Shown here: positions 37,801 to 49,732 of the stretch, piece by piece | Position numbering within the stretch: position 1 is the stretch's first letter | Layout: each line of letters opens with the position of its first letter | From: Aristolochia californica | Taxonomy: Eukaryota > Streptophyta > Magnoliopsida > Piperales > Aristolochiaceae | Length of the DNA stretch: 64,000 nt | Direction: 5' to 3' | Assembly: GCA_029961685.1 (NCBI GenBank) | Contig: JARWKL010000008.1 | Location: 30,009,619 to 30,073,618, forward strand | Translations under genes and position numbers: made by a program | The notes under the pieces: model-generated | The model's database searches: none | The model's input: only the letters and a program-made list of their open reading frames with translations | Told to the model about the DNA's origin: nothing

Positions 37801-40800
37801 CATTAAATTCTCAACTGAACGTTCGGTGGGATATTTACCCGAGTCAAACAAGCCAATATTTTTCCAATTCACAAAAAGCTGACCTAACGATCATAGATGA
37901 TTGTAAAGTTATTTTTCATGCGTAACGGGCTATATTTTATTACGAAATGACTTATGAATTGGGAGTCAACACTCAGTTAAAAATCCGCCGCCTCCCCCTT
38001 TTCCCGACGATTACTGAACCTGAAATATAAAAACTAAATAGAGTTCACAATACCTAAAAATTCCATTCACATTTTGCAATTATCTCTCTCTAAATTTGTG
38101 CTTTGTGCATTTCCAATTTAGATGTATACTTTTTTCTTAAATCAAAACTTGAGTTTTCATTTTCCCTTCATCTCGTAAACCAAAAAAAAAAAGAGAGATA
38201 AAAGGCAAATAGATCTCAACAAAATGAAAAGTTTTTAGTTTTTGTATGGAAATAATTTAGAGAAATAAACAAATGTAAGTAAAAAAAATTTATTTACACA
38301 CCACAAAAGAACACAAAAGTTTTGTTATCCAAGTTTGGGAAATTCCACTTATTCAACCTAATAGCTCAAAATTTTACAAGAAAGTGATTTTTCTACACTT
38401 GTTATAAAAATGGATATGCATGCTTGAAACATGTTAAAGATGAAAATTACCCATGGATCCAAACCTTTTAAATAGAATAACATTAAATTCTCAAGTGAAC
38501 GTGCAGTAGGATATTTACCCGAGTCAAACAAACCATTATTTTGCCCATATACAACAAGATGACCTCACGATCATAGATGATTGTAAATTGTTTTATCATG
38601 CTTAATGGGCTATATTTTTGTAAAGAATGACTTATGGATTGGGAGTCAGAGCTCAATTAAAAATCCCCTGCCTCCCCCTTATCCCGACGATATCAGAACC
38701 TGACATATAAAAACTAAATAGAGTTCACAATCCCTAAAAATTCCATACATTTTTTGGAATTATCTCTCTCTACATTTTTGCATTTCGTATTTCATTTTTT
38801 TATCTTTACATTTTTCTTAAATCCAAACTTGACTTTTCACTTTCCCTTCATCTCGTAAACAAAAAAAGAGATAAAAGGCAAATAGATCACAACAAAATGA
38901 AAATTTTAGAGTTTATGCAAGGAAAGAATTAAAAGAAATCAACAAATGTGAGTAAATAAAATTTATGCACACACCACAAATGAACATAAAAGTTTTGTTA
39001 TCCAAGTTTCAGAAATTCCACTAGTTCAACCCTTATTGCTCTGAATTTTATAAGAAAGAGATTTTTCTACACATGTTTTAAAAAATGGATCTACATGATT
39101 GAAACATGTTAAATATGCAAATGACCTATGGATCCAAACCTATTAAAGAGAATAACATTACATTTTTAAGTGAACGTGCGGTGGGATATTTACTTAGTCA
39201 AGCAAGCCATTATTTTGCCCATTTACAAAAAGCTGACCTAACGATCATAGAAGATTGTAAATTTATTTATCATGCATAATGTCCTATATTTTTTTAAGAA
39301 ATGACTTATGGATTCGGAGTCAACACTCAGGAAAAAATCCCTTGCTTCCCCCTTTGCCCGACGTTTGCTGAACCTAACAAATAAAAACTAAAAAGAGTAT
39401 AAAATCCCTAATAATTACATACACTTCCTAGAATTATATCTCTCTAAATTTGTGCAATGTGCATTTCTGTTTTAGATGTATACTTTTTATTAAATCAAAA
39501 CTTGAGTTTTCACCTTCCCTTCATCTCATAAACAAAAAAAGAGATAAAAGGCAAATAAATCACAACAAAATTAAAATTTTAGAGTCTATGTATGGAAATA
39601 ATTTAAAACAATAAAAAAATGTAAGTCAAGAAAATTTATTCACACAACACAAATGAACACAAATTGTTTGTTATCCAAATTTGGGAAATTCCACTAGTTC
39701 AACCCTAATAGCTCGGAATTTTATAAGAAAAAGATTTTTTTACACATGTTTTAAAAAATGGATATACATGCTTGAAACTTGTTAAAGATACAAATTACCT
39801 ATGGATCCAATCCTTTTAAAGAGAATAACATTAAATTCTCAACTGAACGTTCGGTGGGATATTTAGCCGAGTCCAACAAACCATTATTTTGCCCATTCAC
39901 AACAAGCTGACCTAACGATCATAGATGATTGTAAAGTCATTTATCATGCTTAATGGGCTATATTTTTTTATGGAATGACTTATGGATTGGGAATCAACAC
40001 TCAGTTAAAAATCCCCCGCCTCCCCCTTTTCTCGACAATTACTGAACCTGATATATAAAAACTAAAAAGTGTTTACAATCTTGAAAAAATTACTGACACT
40101 TTTAGCAATTATCTCTCTCTACATTTTTGCATTGTGCATTTCCAATTTAGATCTATACTTTTTTCTTAAATCCAAATTTGAGTTTTCACTTTTCCTTCAT
40201 CTCGTAAACAAAAAAAAAAAGAGATAAAAGGCAAATAGGTCACGACAAAATGAAAATTTTAGAGGTATGTATGGAAATAAATTAAAGCAATAAACAAATT
40301 TTTGTAAAGAAAATTTATTTACACACCACAAATGAAAACAAAAATTTTGTTATCCAATTTTTGGAAATTCCACTTGTTCAACACTAATAGCTCGGAATTT
40401 TAGAAGAAAGAGATTTTTCTACCTCTGTTATAGAAAACGGATATGCATGCTTGAAACAAGTTGAAGATGCAAATGACCCATGGATCAAAACCTTTTAAAG
40501 AGAATAGCATTAAATTCTCTAGTGAACATGCGGTGGGATATTTAACTGAGTCAAACAAACCATTATTTTGCCCAATTACAACAAGCTGACCTCACGATCA
40601 GAGATGATTGTAAAGTGTTTTATCATGCGTAATGGGCAATATTTTTGTAAAGAATGACTTATGGATTGGGAGTCAACACTTAGTTAAAAATCCCCCGCCT
40701 CCCCCTTTTCCCGACGATTGCAGAACCTGACATTTAAAAACTAAAAAGAGTTTACAATCCGTAAAAATTACTGACACTTTTTGGAATTATATCTCTCTAC

Positions 40801-42561
40801 ATTTTGTGCACTATGCATTTCTTTTTTAAATTTATATTTTTTCTTGAATACAAACTTGAGTTTTCACTTTCCCTTCTTCTCGTAAACAGAAAAGAGAGAT
40901 AAAAGGCAAATAGATCACAACAAAATGAAAATTTTACAGTTTCTGCATGGAAATAATTTAAAGAAATCAAAAAATGTGAGTAAATAAAATTTATGCACAC
41001 ACCACAAATGAACACAAAAGTTTTGTTATCCAAGTTTGGGAAATTCCACTAGTTCAACCCTAATAGCTCTGAATTTTAGAAAAAAAAAGATTTTTCAACA
41101 CATGTTTTAAAAAATGGATATATATGCTTGAAACAAGTTAAATATTCAAATGACCTATGGATCCAAACCTTTTAAAGAGAATAACATTACATTTTCAAGT
41201 GAACATGCGGTGGGACATTTACCCGAGTCAAACAAGCCATTATTTTTCCCATTAACCTAACGATCATAGAAGATTGTAAAGTTATTTATCATGCGTAACG
41301 AGCTATATCTTTTTAAGGAATGACATATGGATTGGGAGTCAACACCCAGTAAAAAATGGCTTGCCTCCCCCTTTTCTCGACGATTGCAGAACCTGATAAA
41401 TAAAAACTAAAAAGAGTTTAAAATCCCTAAAAATTACAGACACTTTTTGGAATTATCTCTCTCTACATTTGTGCATTTTACATTTCCCGTTTAGATGTAT
41501 ACTTTTTCTTAAATCAAAACTTGAGTTTTCACTTTCCCTTAATCTCTTAATAAAAAAATAGATAAAAGGCAAATAGATCACAACAAAATGAAAATTTTAG
41601 AGTTTATGTATGGAAATAATTTAAAACAATTAAAAAAATATCAGTAATGAAAATTTATTCACACAACTCAATTGAACACAAAATTTTTGTTATCCAAGTT
41701 TGGGCAATTCCACTAGTTCAACCCTAATAGCTCGGAATTTTATAAGAAATAAGCTTTTCTACACATGTTTTAAAAAATGGATATACATGCTTGAAACTTG
41801 TTAAAGATGCAAATTACCTATGGATCCAAACCTTTTAAAGAGAATAACATTAAATTCTCAAGTGAACGTGAGGTGGGATATTTACCCGAGTCAAACTAGC
41901 CATTATTTTCCCAATTTACAAAAAGCTGATCTAGAGATTATAGATGATTGTAAAGTGATTTTTCATGCGTAACGGGCTATATTTTTTTAAGAAATGACTG
42001 ATGGATTGGGATTCAACACTCAGTTAAAAATCCCCCGCCTCTCCCTTTTCCTGACGATTGCTAAACCTGATATATAAAAACTAAAAAGAGTTGCCAATCC
42101 CTAAAAATTACAGACACTTTTTGGAATTATCTCTCTCTATATTTGTGCATTGTGCTTTTCCATCTTAGATGTATAATTTTTTCTTAAACCAAAAATTGAG
42201 TTTTCACTTTCCCTTTTTCTCACAAAATAAAAAAAAGAGATAAAGAAAAAATAGATTTCAACAAAATGAAAATTTTAGAATTTATGTATGGAAGAATTTA
42301 AAGTAATAAACAAATGTAAGTAAAGAAAATTTATTCACACACCACAAATGAACACAAAAGTTTTTTATCCAAGTTTGGGAAATTCCACTAGTTCAACCCT
42401 TGTAGCTTGGAAATTTATAAGAAAGAGATTTTTCTACCCTTGTTTTAAAAAATAGATATGCATGCTTGAAACATGTTAAAGATGCAAATGACCTATGGAT
42501 CCAAACGTTCTAAGAGAATAACATTAAATTCTCAAGTGAACATGCGGTGAGATATTTACCC
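37801..42561 (+). repeat. Trimeric higher-order repeat, ~2.03 kb period
   Basis: Variants recur every third monomer. AACTGAACGTTCGGTGGG occurs near 37814 and 39841. CAACAAGATGACCTCACG near 38553 is matched by CAACAAGCTGACCTCACG near 40579. Both anchors 38521 and 40548 are followed by AAACCATTATTTTGCCC. ATAGAAGATTGTAAA occurs near 39247 and 41267, and AATAATTTAAAACAAT near 39596 and 41616. ATGGATATACATGCTTG occurs near 39758 and 41776. Anchor offsets are 37841-39869 (2,028), 38521-40548 (2,027), 39195-41225 (2,030) and 39869-41888 (2,019). The unit 41225-41887 lacks about 13 bp at TACAAAAAGCTG. Confidence 0.85.
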
Positions 42562-45182
42562 GGGTCAAACAAGCCATTATTTTGCCGATTTACAAAAACC
42601 TGACCTCACGATCATTGATGATTGTAAAGTGATTTAGCATTCGTAATGGGCTATATTTTAGTAAATAATGACTTATGGATTGGGAGTCAACACTCAGCCT
42701 CCCACTTTTCCCAATGATTGTAGAACTTATTATATAAATACTACAAAAAAGTTTACAATCCCCAAAAATTACAAACACTTTTTGTAATTATCTCTCTCTA
42801 CATTTGTGCATTGTGCATTTCCATTTTAGATGTATACTTTTTTCTTAAATCCAAACTTGAGTTTTCACTTTCCCTTCATCTCGTAAACAAAAAAAAGAGA
42901 TAAATGGCAAAAACATCACAACAAAATGAAAATTTTAGAGTTTATGTATGGAAAGAATTTAAAGCAATAAACAAATGTAAGTAAAGAAAATTTATTTACA
43001 CACCACAAATGAACACAAAAGTTTTGTTATCCAAGTTTTGGAAATTCCACCTTTTCAACCCTAATAGCTTGGAATTTTAGAAGAAAGAGATTTTTCTACC
43101 CTTGTTCTAAAAAATGAATATGCATGCTTGAAACTTGTTAAAGATGCAAATGACCCATGGATCCAACCCGAGTCAAACAAACCATTATTTTGCCCATTTA
43201 CAACAAGCTGACCTCACGATCATAGATGATTTTAAAGTGTTTTATCATGCGTAATGGGCTATATTTTTGTATAGAATGACTTATGGATTGGGAGTCAACC
43301 CTCAGTTAAAAATCCCCCGCCTACCGCTTTTCCCGACGATTGCAGAACCTGACATATAAAAACTAAAAAGAGTTTACAATCCCTAAAAATTACTGACACT
43401 TTTTTTAATTATCTCTCTCTAAATTTGTGCATTGTGCATTTCATTTTTAGATGAATACTTTTTTCTTCAATCCAAACTTGAGTTTTCACTTCCCTTCATC
43501 TCGTAAACAAAAAAAAAAGATAAAATGCAAATAGATCACAACAAAATCTAAATTTTAGAATTTATGAATGGAAAAATTTTAAGCAATAATAAAATGTAAC
43601 TAAAGAAAATTTATTCACACACCACAAATGAACACAAAAGTTCTGTTATACAAGTTTGGGAAATTCCACTAGTTCAACCCTAATAGCTCGGAATTTTATA
43701 AGAAAGAGATTTTTCTTCACATGTTTTAAAAAATGGATATGCATGCTTGAAAAAAGTTAAAGATGCAAATGACCTATGGATCCAAACCTTTTAAAGACAA
43801 TAACATTAAATTTTCAAGTGAACATGCGGTGGGATATTTACTGAAGTCAAATAAGCCATTATTTTTCCCATTTACAAAAAGCTGACCTAACGTTCATAGA
43901 TGATTGTAAAGTGATTTATCATGCATAACGGGCTATATATTTTTAAGGAATGACTTATGGTTTGGGAGTCAACACTCAGTTAAAAATCTCGCACCTCCCT
44001 CTTTGACCGACGATTGTAGAACCTGTTATATAAAAACTACAAAAAAATTTACAATCCCAAAAAATTACAGAAACATTTTTGAATTATCTCTCTCTACATT
44101 TGTGCATTGTGCATTTCCATTTTAGATGTATACTTTTTTCTTAAATCAAAACTTGAGTTTTCACTTTCTCTTCTTCTTGCAAACTAAAAAAAGAGACAAA
44201 AGGCAAATAGATCACAACAAAATGAAAATTTTAGAGTTTATGTATGGAAAAAATTTTAAGCAATAAAAAATGTAAGTAAAGAAAATTTATTCACATACCA
44301 CAAATGAACAAAAAAGTTTTTTTGGAAAATTCCACTAGTCCTACCCTAATAGTTTGGAATTTATAAGAAAGAGATTTTTCTACACATGTTTTAAAAAATG
44401 GAATGAATGCATGAAACATGTTAAAGATGCAAATGACTTGTGTATCCAAACCTTTTAAAGAGAATAACATTAAATTTTCATGTGAACATGCGGTGGGATA
44501 TTTACTGAAGTCAAACAAGCCATTATTTTGCCCATTTACGAAAATCTGACCTAACGATTATAGATGATTGTAAAGTGATTTATCATGTGTAACGGGCTAT
44601 ATATTTGTAAAGAATGACTTATGGATTGGGAGTCAACACTCAGTTAAAAATCCCCCACCTCCCCCTTTCCCGTCGATTGCAGAACCTGTTATATAAAAAC
44701 TACAAAAAATTTTACGATCCCTAAAAATTACAGACACTATTTTGAATTATCTCTCTCTACATTTGTGCATTGTGCATTTCCATTTTAGATGTATACTTTT
44801 TTCTTAAATCAAAACTTGAGTTTTCACTTTCTCTTCATCTCGTAAAAAAAAAAAAAAGAGATAAAAGGCAAATAGATCACAACAAAATGAAAATTTTAGA
44901 GTTTATGTATGGAAAGAATTTAAAGCAATAACAAATTTAAGTTAAGAAATATTTTTCACACACCACAAATGAACACAAAAGTTGTTATCCAAGTTTTGGA
45001 AATTCCACTTGTTCAACCCTAATAGCTCGGAATTTTAGAAGAAAGAGATTTTTCTACCCTTCTTATAAAAAATGAATATGCATGTTTGAAACATGTTAAA
45101 GATGCAAATGACCCATGGATCAAAACCTTTTAAAGAGACTAACATTAAGTTCTTCAGTGAACCTGCGGTGGGATATTTACTC
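42562..45182 (+). repeat. Mixed tract between trimeric blocks
   Basis: Four monomers (anchors 42562, 43170, 43844 and 44508). The unit at 43170 is of the ACAACAAGCTGACCTCACG type that starts the trimers at 40548, 45183 and 47196. The two following units resemble each other (ACATGCGGTGGGATATTTAC followed by TGAAGTCAAA). CCTGTTATATAAAAACTAC, a change in the TATA-like element, occurs near 44020 and 44683. The unit 42562-43169 is 608 bp because ATGGATCCAACC joins CGAGTC near 43160-43170, losing about 67 bp. In the same unit the C-rich tract is reduced. Confidence 0.82.
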
Positions 45183-48100
45183 GAGTCAAACAAACCATTA
45201 TATTTCCCATTTATAACCAGCTGACCTCACGAACATAGATGATTGTAAAGTTTTTTATCATGCATAATGGGCTATATTTTTGTAAATAATGACTTATGGA
45301 TTGGGAGTCAATACATAGTTAAAAAATTCCCCGTCTCCTCCTTTTCCCGACGATTGCAGAACCTGACATATAAAAACTAAAAAGAGTTTACAATATATGC
45401 AAATTACAAACACTTTTTGGAATTATCTCTCTCTACATTTGTGCATTGTGCATTTCACTTTTTAGATGTATACTTTTTTCTTAAATCCAAACTTGAGTTT
45501 TCACTTTCCCTTCATCTCGTAAACAAAAAAAAGAGATAAAAGGCAAATAGATCACAACAAAATGAAAATTTTAGAGTTTATGTATGGAAAGAATTTAAAG
45601 CAATAACAAATGTCAGTTAAGAAAATTTATTCACAAACCACAAATGAACACAAAAGTTTTGTTATCCAAGTTTGGGAAAATTCCTCTAGTTCATTCTAAT
45701 AGCTTGGAATTTTATAAGCACGAAATTTTTCTACACATGTTTTAAAAAAGGGATATGCATGCTTGAAACATGTAAAAGATGCAAATGACCTGTGGATCCA
45801 AACCTTTTAAAGAGAATAACATTAAATTCTTGAGTGAACGTGCGGTGGGAAATTTACCCACATCAAACAAGGCAATATTTTGCCCATTTAAAAAAAGCTG
45901 ACCTAACGATCATAGAAGATTGTGAAGTGATTTTATGATGTGTAACGAGCTATATTTTTGTAAGTAATGACTTATGGATTGGGAGTCAAAACTCAGTTCC
46001 AAATCCCCACCTCCCCCTTTTTCTGATGATTGCAGAACCTGATATATATATATTAAAAAGAGTTTACAATCGCTAAAAATTGAAGACACATTTTGGAATT
46101 ATTTCTCTCTACATTTGTGCATTGTGAATATCCATTTTAGATGTATACTTTTTTCTTAAATAAAAACTTGAGTTTGCACTTTCCCTTCATCATGTCAACA
46201 GATAAAATAGATAAAAGGCAAATAGATCACAACAAAATAAAAATTTTAGAGTTTATGTATGGAAATAATTTAAAGCAATAAACAAATGTAAGTAAAGAAA
46301 ATTTATTCACAGACCACAAATGAACACAAAAGTTATGTTATCCAAGTTTGGGAAATTCAACTAGTTCAATCCTAATAGCTCGGAATTTTATAAGAAAGAG
46401 AGTTTTCTACACATGTTTTAAAAAATGGATACGCATGCTTGAAACATGTTAAAGATCCAATCCTTTTAAAGAGAATAACATGAAATTCGCAAGTGAACGT
46501 GCGGTGGGATATTTACCCGAGTCAAACAAGCCATTATTTTGTCCATTTACGAAAAGCTGACCTAACGATCATTGATGATTGTAAAGTGATTTATCATGTG
46601 AAACGGACTATATTTTTGTAAGTAATGACTTATGCATTGGGAGTCAACACTCAGTTAAAAATCGCCACCTCGCCCTTTTCCCGACGATTGTAGAACCTGT
46701 TATATAAATACTACAAAAAAGCTTACAATCCCTAAAAATTACAGACACTTTTTGAAATTATCTATCTCTACATTTGTGCATTGTGCATTTCCATTTTAGA
46801 TGTATAATTTTTTCTTAAATCAAAACTTGAGTTTTCACTTTCCCTTCATCTCGTAAACAAAAAAAATAGAGATAAAAGGCAAATAGATCACGACAAAATG
46901 AAAATTTTAGAGTTTATGTATGGAAAGAATTTAAAGAAATAAACAAATTTCAGTAAATAAAATTTAATTTCACACCACAAATGAACACAAAAGATTTGTT
47001 ATCCAAGTTATTGAAATTCCACTTGTTCAACCCTAATGGCTCAATATTTTAGAAGAAAGAGATTTTTCTCCCCTTGTTATAAAAATGGATATGCATGCTT
47101 GAAACAAGTTAAAGATGCAAATGACCCATGGATCCCAACCTTTTAAAGAGAATAACATTAAATTCTCTAGTGAACGTGCAGTGGGATATTTACCCGAGTG
47201 AAACAAACCATTATTTTGCCCATTTTCAACAAGATGACCTCATGATCATAGATGATTGTAAAGTGTTTTATCATGCGTAATGGGCTATATTTTTTTAAAG
47301 AAAGACTTATGGATTGGGAGTCAACACTCAGTTAAAAATCCCCCACCTCCTCCTTTTCTCGACGATTGCAAAACTTGACATATAAAAACTAATAAGAGTT
47401 TACAATCCTTGAAAATTACAGACACTTTTTGGAATTATCTCTCTCTACATTTGTGCATAGTGCATTTCATTTTTAGATGTATACTTTTTTCTTAAATCTA
47501 AACTTGAGTTTTCACTTTCCCTTCTTCTCGTAAACAAAAAAAGAGATAAAAGGCAAAAAGATCACAAGAAAATGAAAATTTTAGAGTTTATGTATGGAAA
47601 GAATTTAAAGCAACCACAAATTTAAGTTAAGAAAATTTATTCACACACCACAAATGCACACAAAAGTTTTGTTATCCAAGTTTGGGAAAATTCCTCTAGT
47701 TCATTCTAATAGCTTGGAATTTTATAAGAAAGAAATTTTTCTACACATGTTTTAAAAAAGGGATATGCATGCTTGAAACATGTTAAAGATGCAAATGACC
47801 AGTGGATCCAAACCTTTTAAAGAGAATAACATTAAATTCTCAAGTGAACGTGCAATGGGATATTTACCCACATCAAACAAAGCAATATTTTGCCCATTTA
47901 CAAAAAGCTGACCTAACGATCATAGAAGATTGTAAAGTGATTTATCATGTGTCACGAGCAATATTTTGTAAATAATGACTTATGGATTGGGAGTCAAAAC
48001 TCAATTCCAAATCCCCACCTCCCCCTTTTCCTGACGATTGCCGAACCTGATATAGAAATACTAAAAAAAGTTTACAATCGCTAAAAATTGAAGACACATT

Positions 48101-48600
48101 TTGGAATTATTTCTCTCTACATTTGTGCATTGTGAATATCCATTTTATATGTATATTTTTTTCTTAAATCAAAACTTGAGTTTGGACTTTCCCTTCATGT
48201 CGCAAACAAATAAAATAGATAAAAGGCAAATAGATCACAACAAAATAAAAATTTTAGAGTTTATGTATGGAAAGAATTTAAAGCAATAAACAAATGTAAG
48301 TAAAGAAAATTTATTCACACACCACAAATGAACACAAAAGTTATGTTATCGAAGTTTTGGAAATTCCACTAGTTCAATCCTAATAGCTCAGAATTTAATA
48401 AGAAAGAGAGTTTTCTACACATGTTTTAAAAAATGGATACACATGCTTAAAACATGTTAAATATTCAAATGACCTATTGGTCCAATCCTTTTAAAGAGAA
48501 TAACATGAAATTCGCAAGTGAACGTGCGGTGGGATATTTACCCGAGTGAAACAAGCCACTATTTTGCCCATTTACGAGAAGTTGACCTAACGATCATAGA
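45183..48600 (+). repeat. Trimeric higher-order repeat, copies 45183-47195 and 47196-48600
   Basis: Anchor offsets are 45183-47196 (2,013), 45860-47880 (2,020) and 46519-48544 (2,025). Shared variants are CTTGTTCAACCCTAA near 45009 and 47022, and TCTAGTTCATTCTAATAG near 45685 and 47695. Others are ACCCACATCAAACAA in place of the normal anchor near 45857 and 47877, GTTCCAAATCCCC near 45995 and 48004, and CCAATCCTTTTAAAG followed by AACATGAAATTCGCAAG near 46458 and 48482. The second copy ends at a 48-bp deletion near 48600. The first monomer is of the same type as 38521, 40548 and 43170. Confidence 0.87.
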
Positions 48601-48606
48601 TGACTT
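48597..48606. repeat. Deletion junction, about 48 bp, at ATGA microhomology
   Basis: ATCATAGATGA continues directly into CTTATGCATTGGG. The segment from the ATTGTAAAGTG stretch to the next AATGA is lost. ATGA is present at both parent sites. The unit 48544-49170 is 627 bp. Confidence 0.87.
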
Positions 48607-49000
48607 ATGCATTGGGAGTGAACACTCAGTTAAAAATCCCCCACCTCGCCCTTTTCCTGACGATTGCAGAACTTGTTATATAAATACTACAAAAAAGTTT
48701 ACAATCCCTAAAAAATTGCAGACCCGTTTTTGAATTAGCCCTCTCTACATTTCTGCATTGTGCATTTCCATTTTAGATGTATACTTTTTTCTTAAATCAA
48801 AACTTGAGTTTTAACTTTCCCTTCATCTCGCAAACTAAAAAAAGAGACAAAAGGCAAATAGATCACAACAAAATAAAAAAATTAGAGTTTATGTATGGAA
48901 GGAATTTAAAGCAATAAAAAAAATGTAAGTAAAGAAAATTTATTCATGCACCACAAATGATCACAAAAGTTTTAGTATCCAAGTTTGGGAAATTCCACTA

Positions 49001-49009
49001 GTTCAACCC
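49001..49009 (+). promoter_or_regulatory. Pol III B-box-like motif GTTCAACCC (example of a per-monomer element)
   Basis: GTTCAACCC matches the general B-box pattern GWTCRANNC of tRNA genes and tRNA-derived SINEs. It is kept in most monomers within TTCCACTAGTTCAACCCTAA (another clean case is 42391-42399). The flanks can form four of five pairs of a T-arm-like stem (ACTAG/CTAAT). A T5 run follows within about 40 bp. I could not find a convincing A box upstream, so a working internal promoter is doubtful. Confidence 0.25.
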
Positions 49010-49170
49010 TTGTAGCTCGAAATTTTATAAGAAAGAGATTTTTTACCCATGATTTAAAAAATGGATATGCATGCTTGAAAAGTGTTAAAGATGCAAAAGA
49101 CCTATGGATCCAAACCTTTTAAGAGAATAACATTAAATTCTAAATTGAACGTGCGGTGGGATATTTACCC

Positions 49171-49732
49171 GAGTCAAACAAGCCATTATTTTGCACATTT
49201 ACAAAAAATTGACCTCACGTTCATAGATGATTGTAAAGTGATTTATCATTCGTAACGGGCTTTATTTTTTTAAATAATGACTTATGGATTTTGAGTCAAC
49301 ACTCAGTTAAAAATCCCCCGCCTCCCCCTTTTCCTGACGATTGTAGAACCTGATATATAAAAACTAAAAAGAGTTCACAATCCCTAAAAAATCCAGACAC
49401 TTTTTGCAATTATCTCTCTCTACATTTGTGCATAGTGCATTTCCATTTTAGATGTATACTTTTTTCTTAAATCAAAACTCAAGTTTTGATTTAAGAAAAT
49501 TTATTCACACACCACAAATGAACAAAAAAGTTTTGTTATCCAAGTTTGGGAAAATTCCACTAGCCCTACCCTAATAGCTTGGAATTTATAAAAAGAGATT
49601 TTTCTACACATGTTTTAAAAAATGGATATGAATGCTTGAAACATGTTAAACATGCAAATGGCCTATGGATCCAAACTTTTTAAAGAGAATAACTTTAAAT
49701 TCTCATGTGAACGTGCGGTGGAATATTTACCC
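49171..49732 (+). repeat. Truncated monomer (562 bp) with fold-back junction
   Basis: The unit lacks about 113 bp between TCAAAACT and AAGAAAATTTATTCAC. The missing part normally contains the poly-A tract, AGAGATAAAAGG, the AAAATGAAAATTTTAGAG stretch and GTAAGT. At the break a short inverted copy of the left flank is present (see the palindrome at 49462-49499). The rest of the monomer is ordinary. Confidence 0.88.
49462..49499. repeat. Perfect palindrome, 18-bp arms, 2-nt spacer
   Basis: The left arm TTTTCTTAAATCAAAACT (49462-49479) and right arm AGTTTTGATTTAAGAAAA (49482-49499) are exact reverse complements separated by CA. The left arm is normal monomer sequence. The right arm begins with an inverted copy of it and merges into the normal TTAAGAAAATTTATTC. 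It is the only place I saw monomer sequence in reverse orientation. Confidence 0.95.

Noticed and set aside
46038..46054. TATATATATATT microsatellite expansion in the TATA-like element
   Set aside because: It is a short slippage variant of the conserved GATATATAAAA string in a single unit, too small to list separately.
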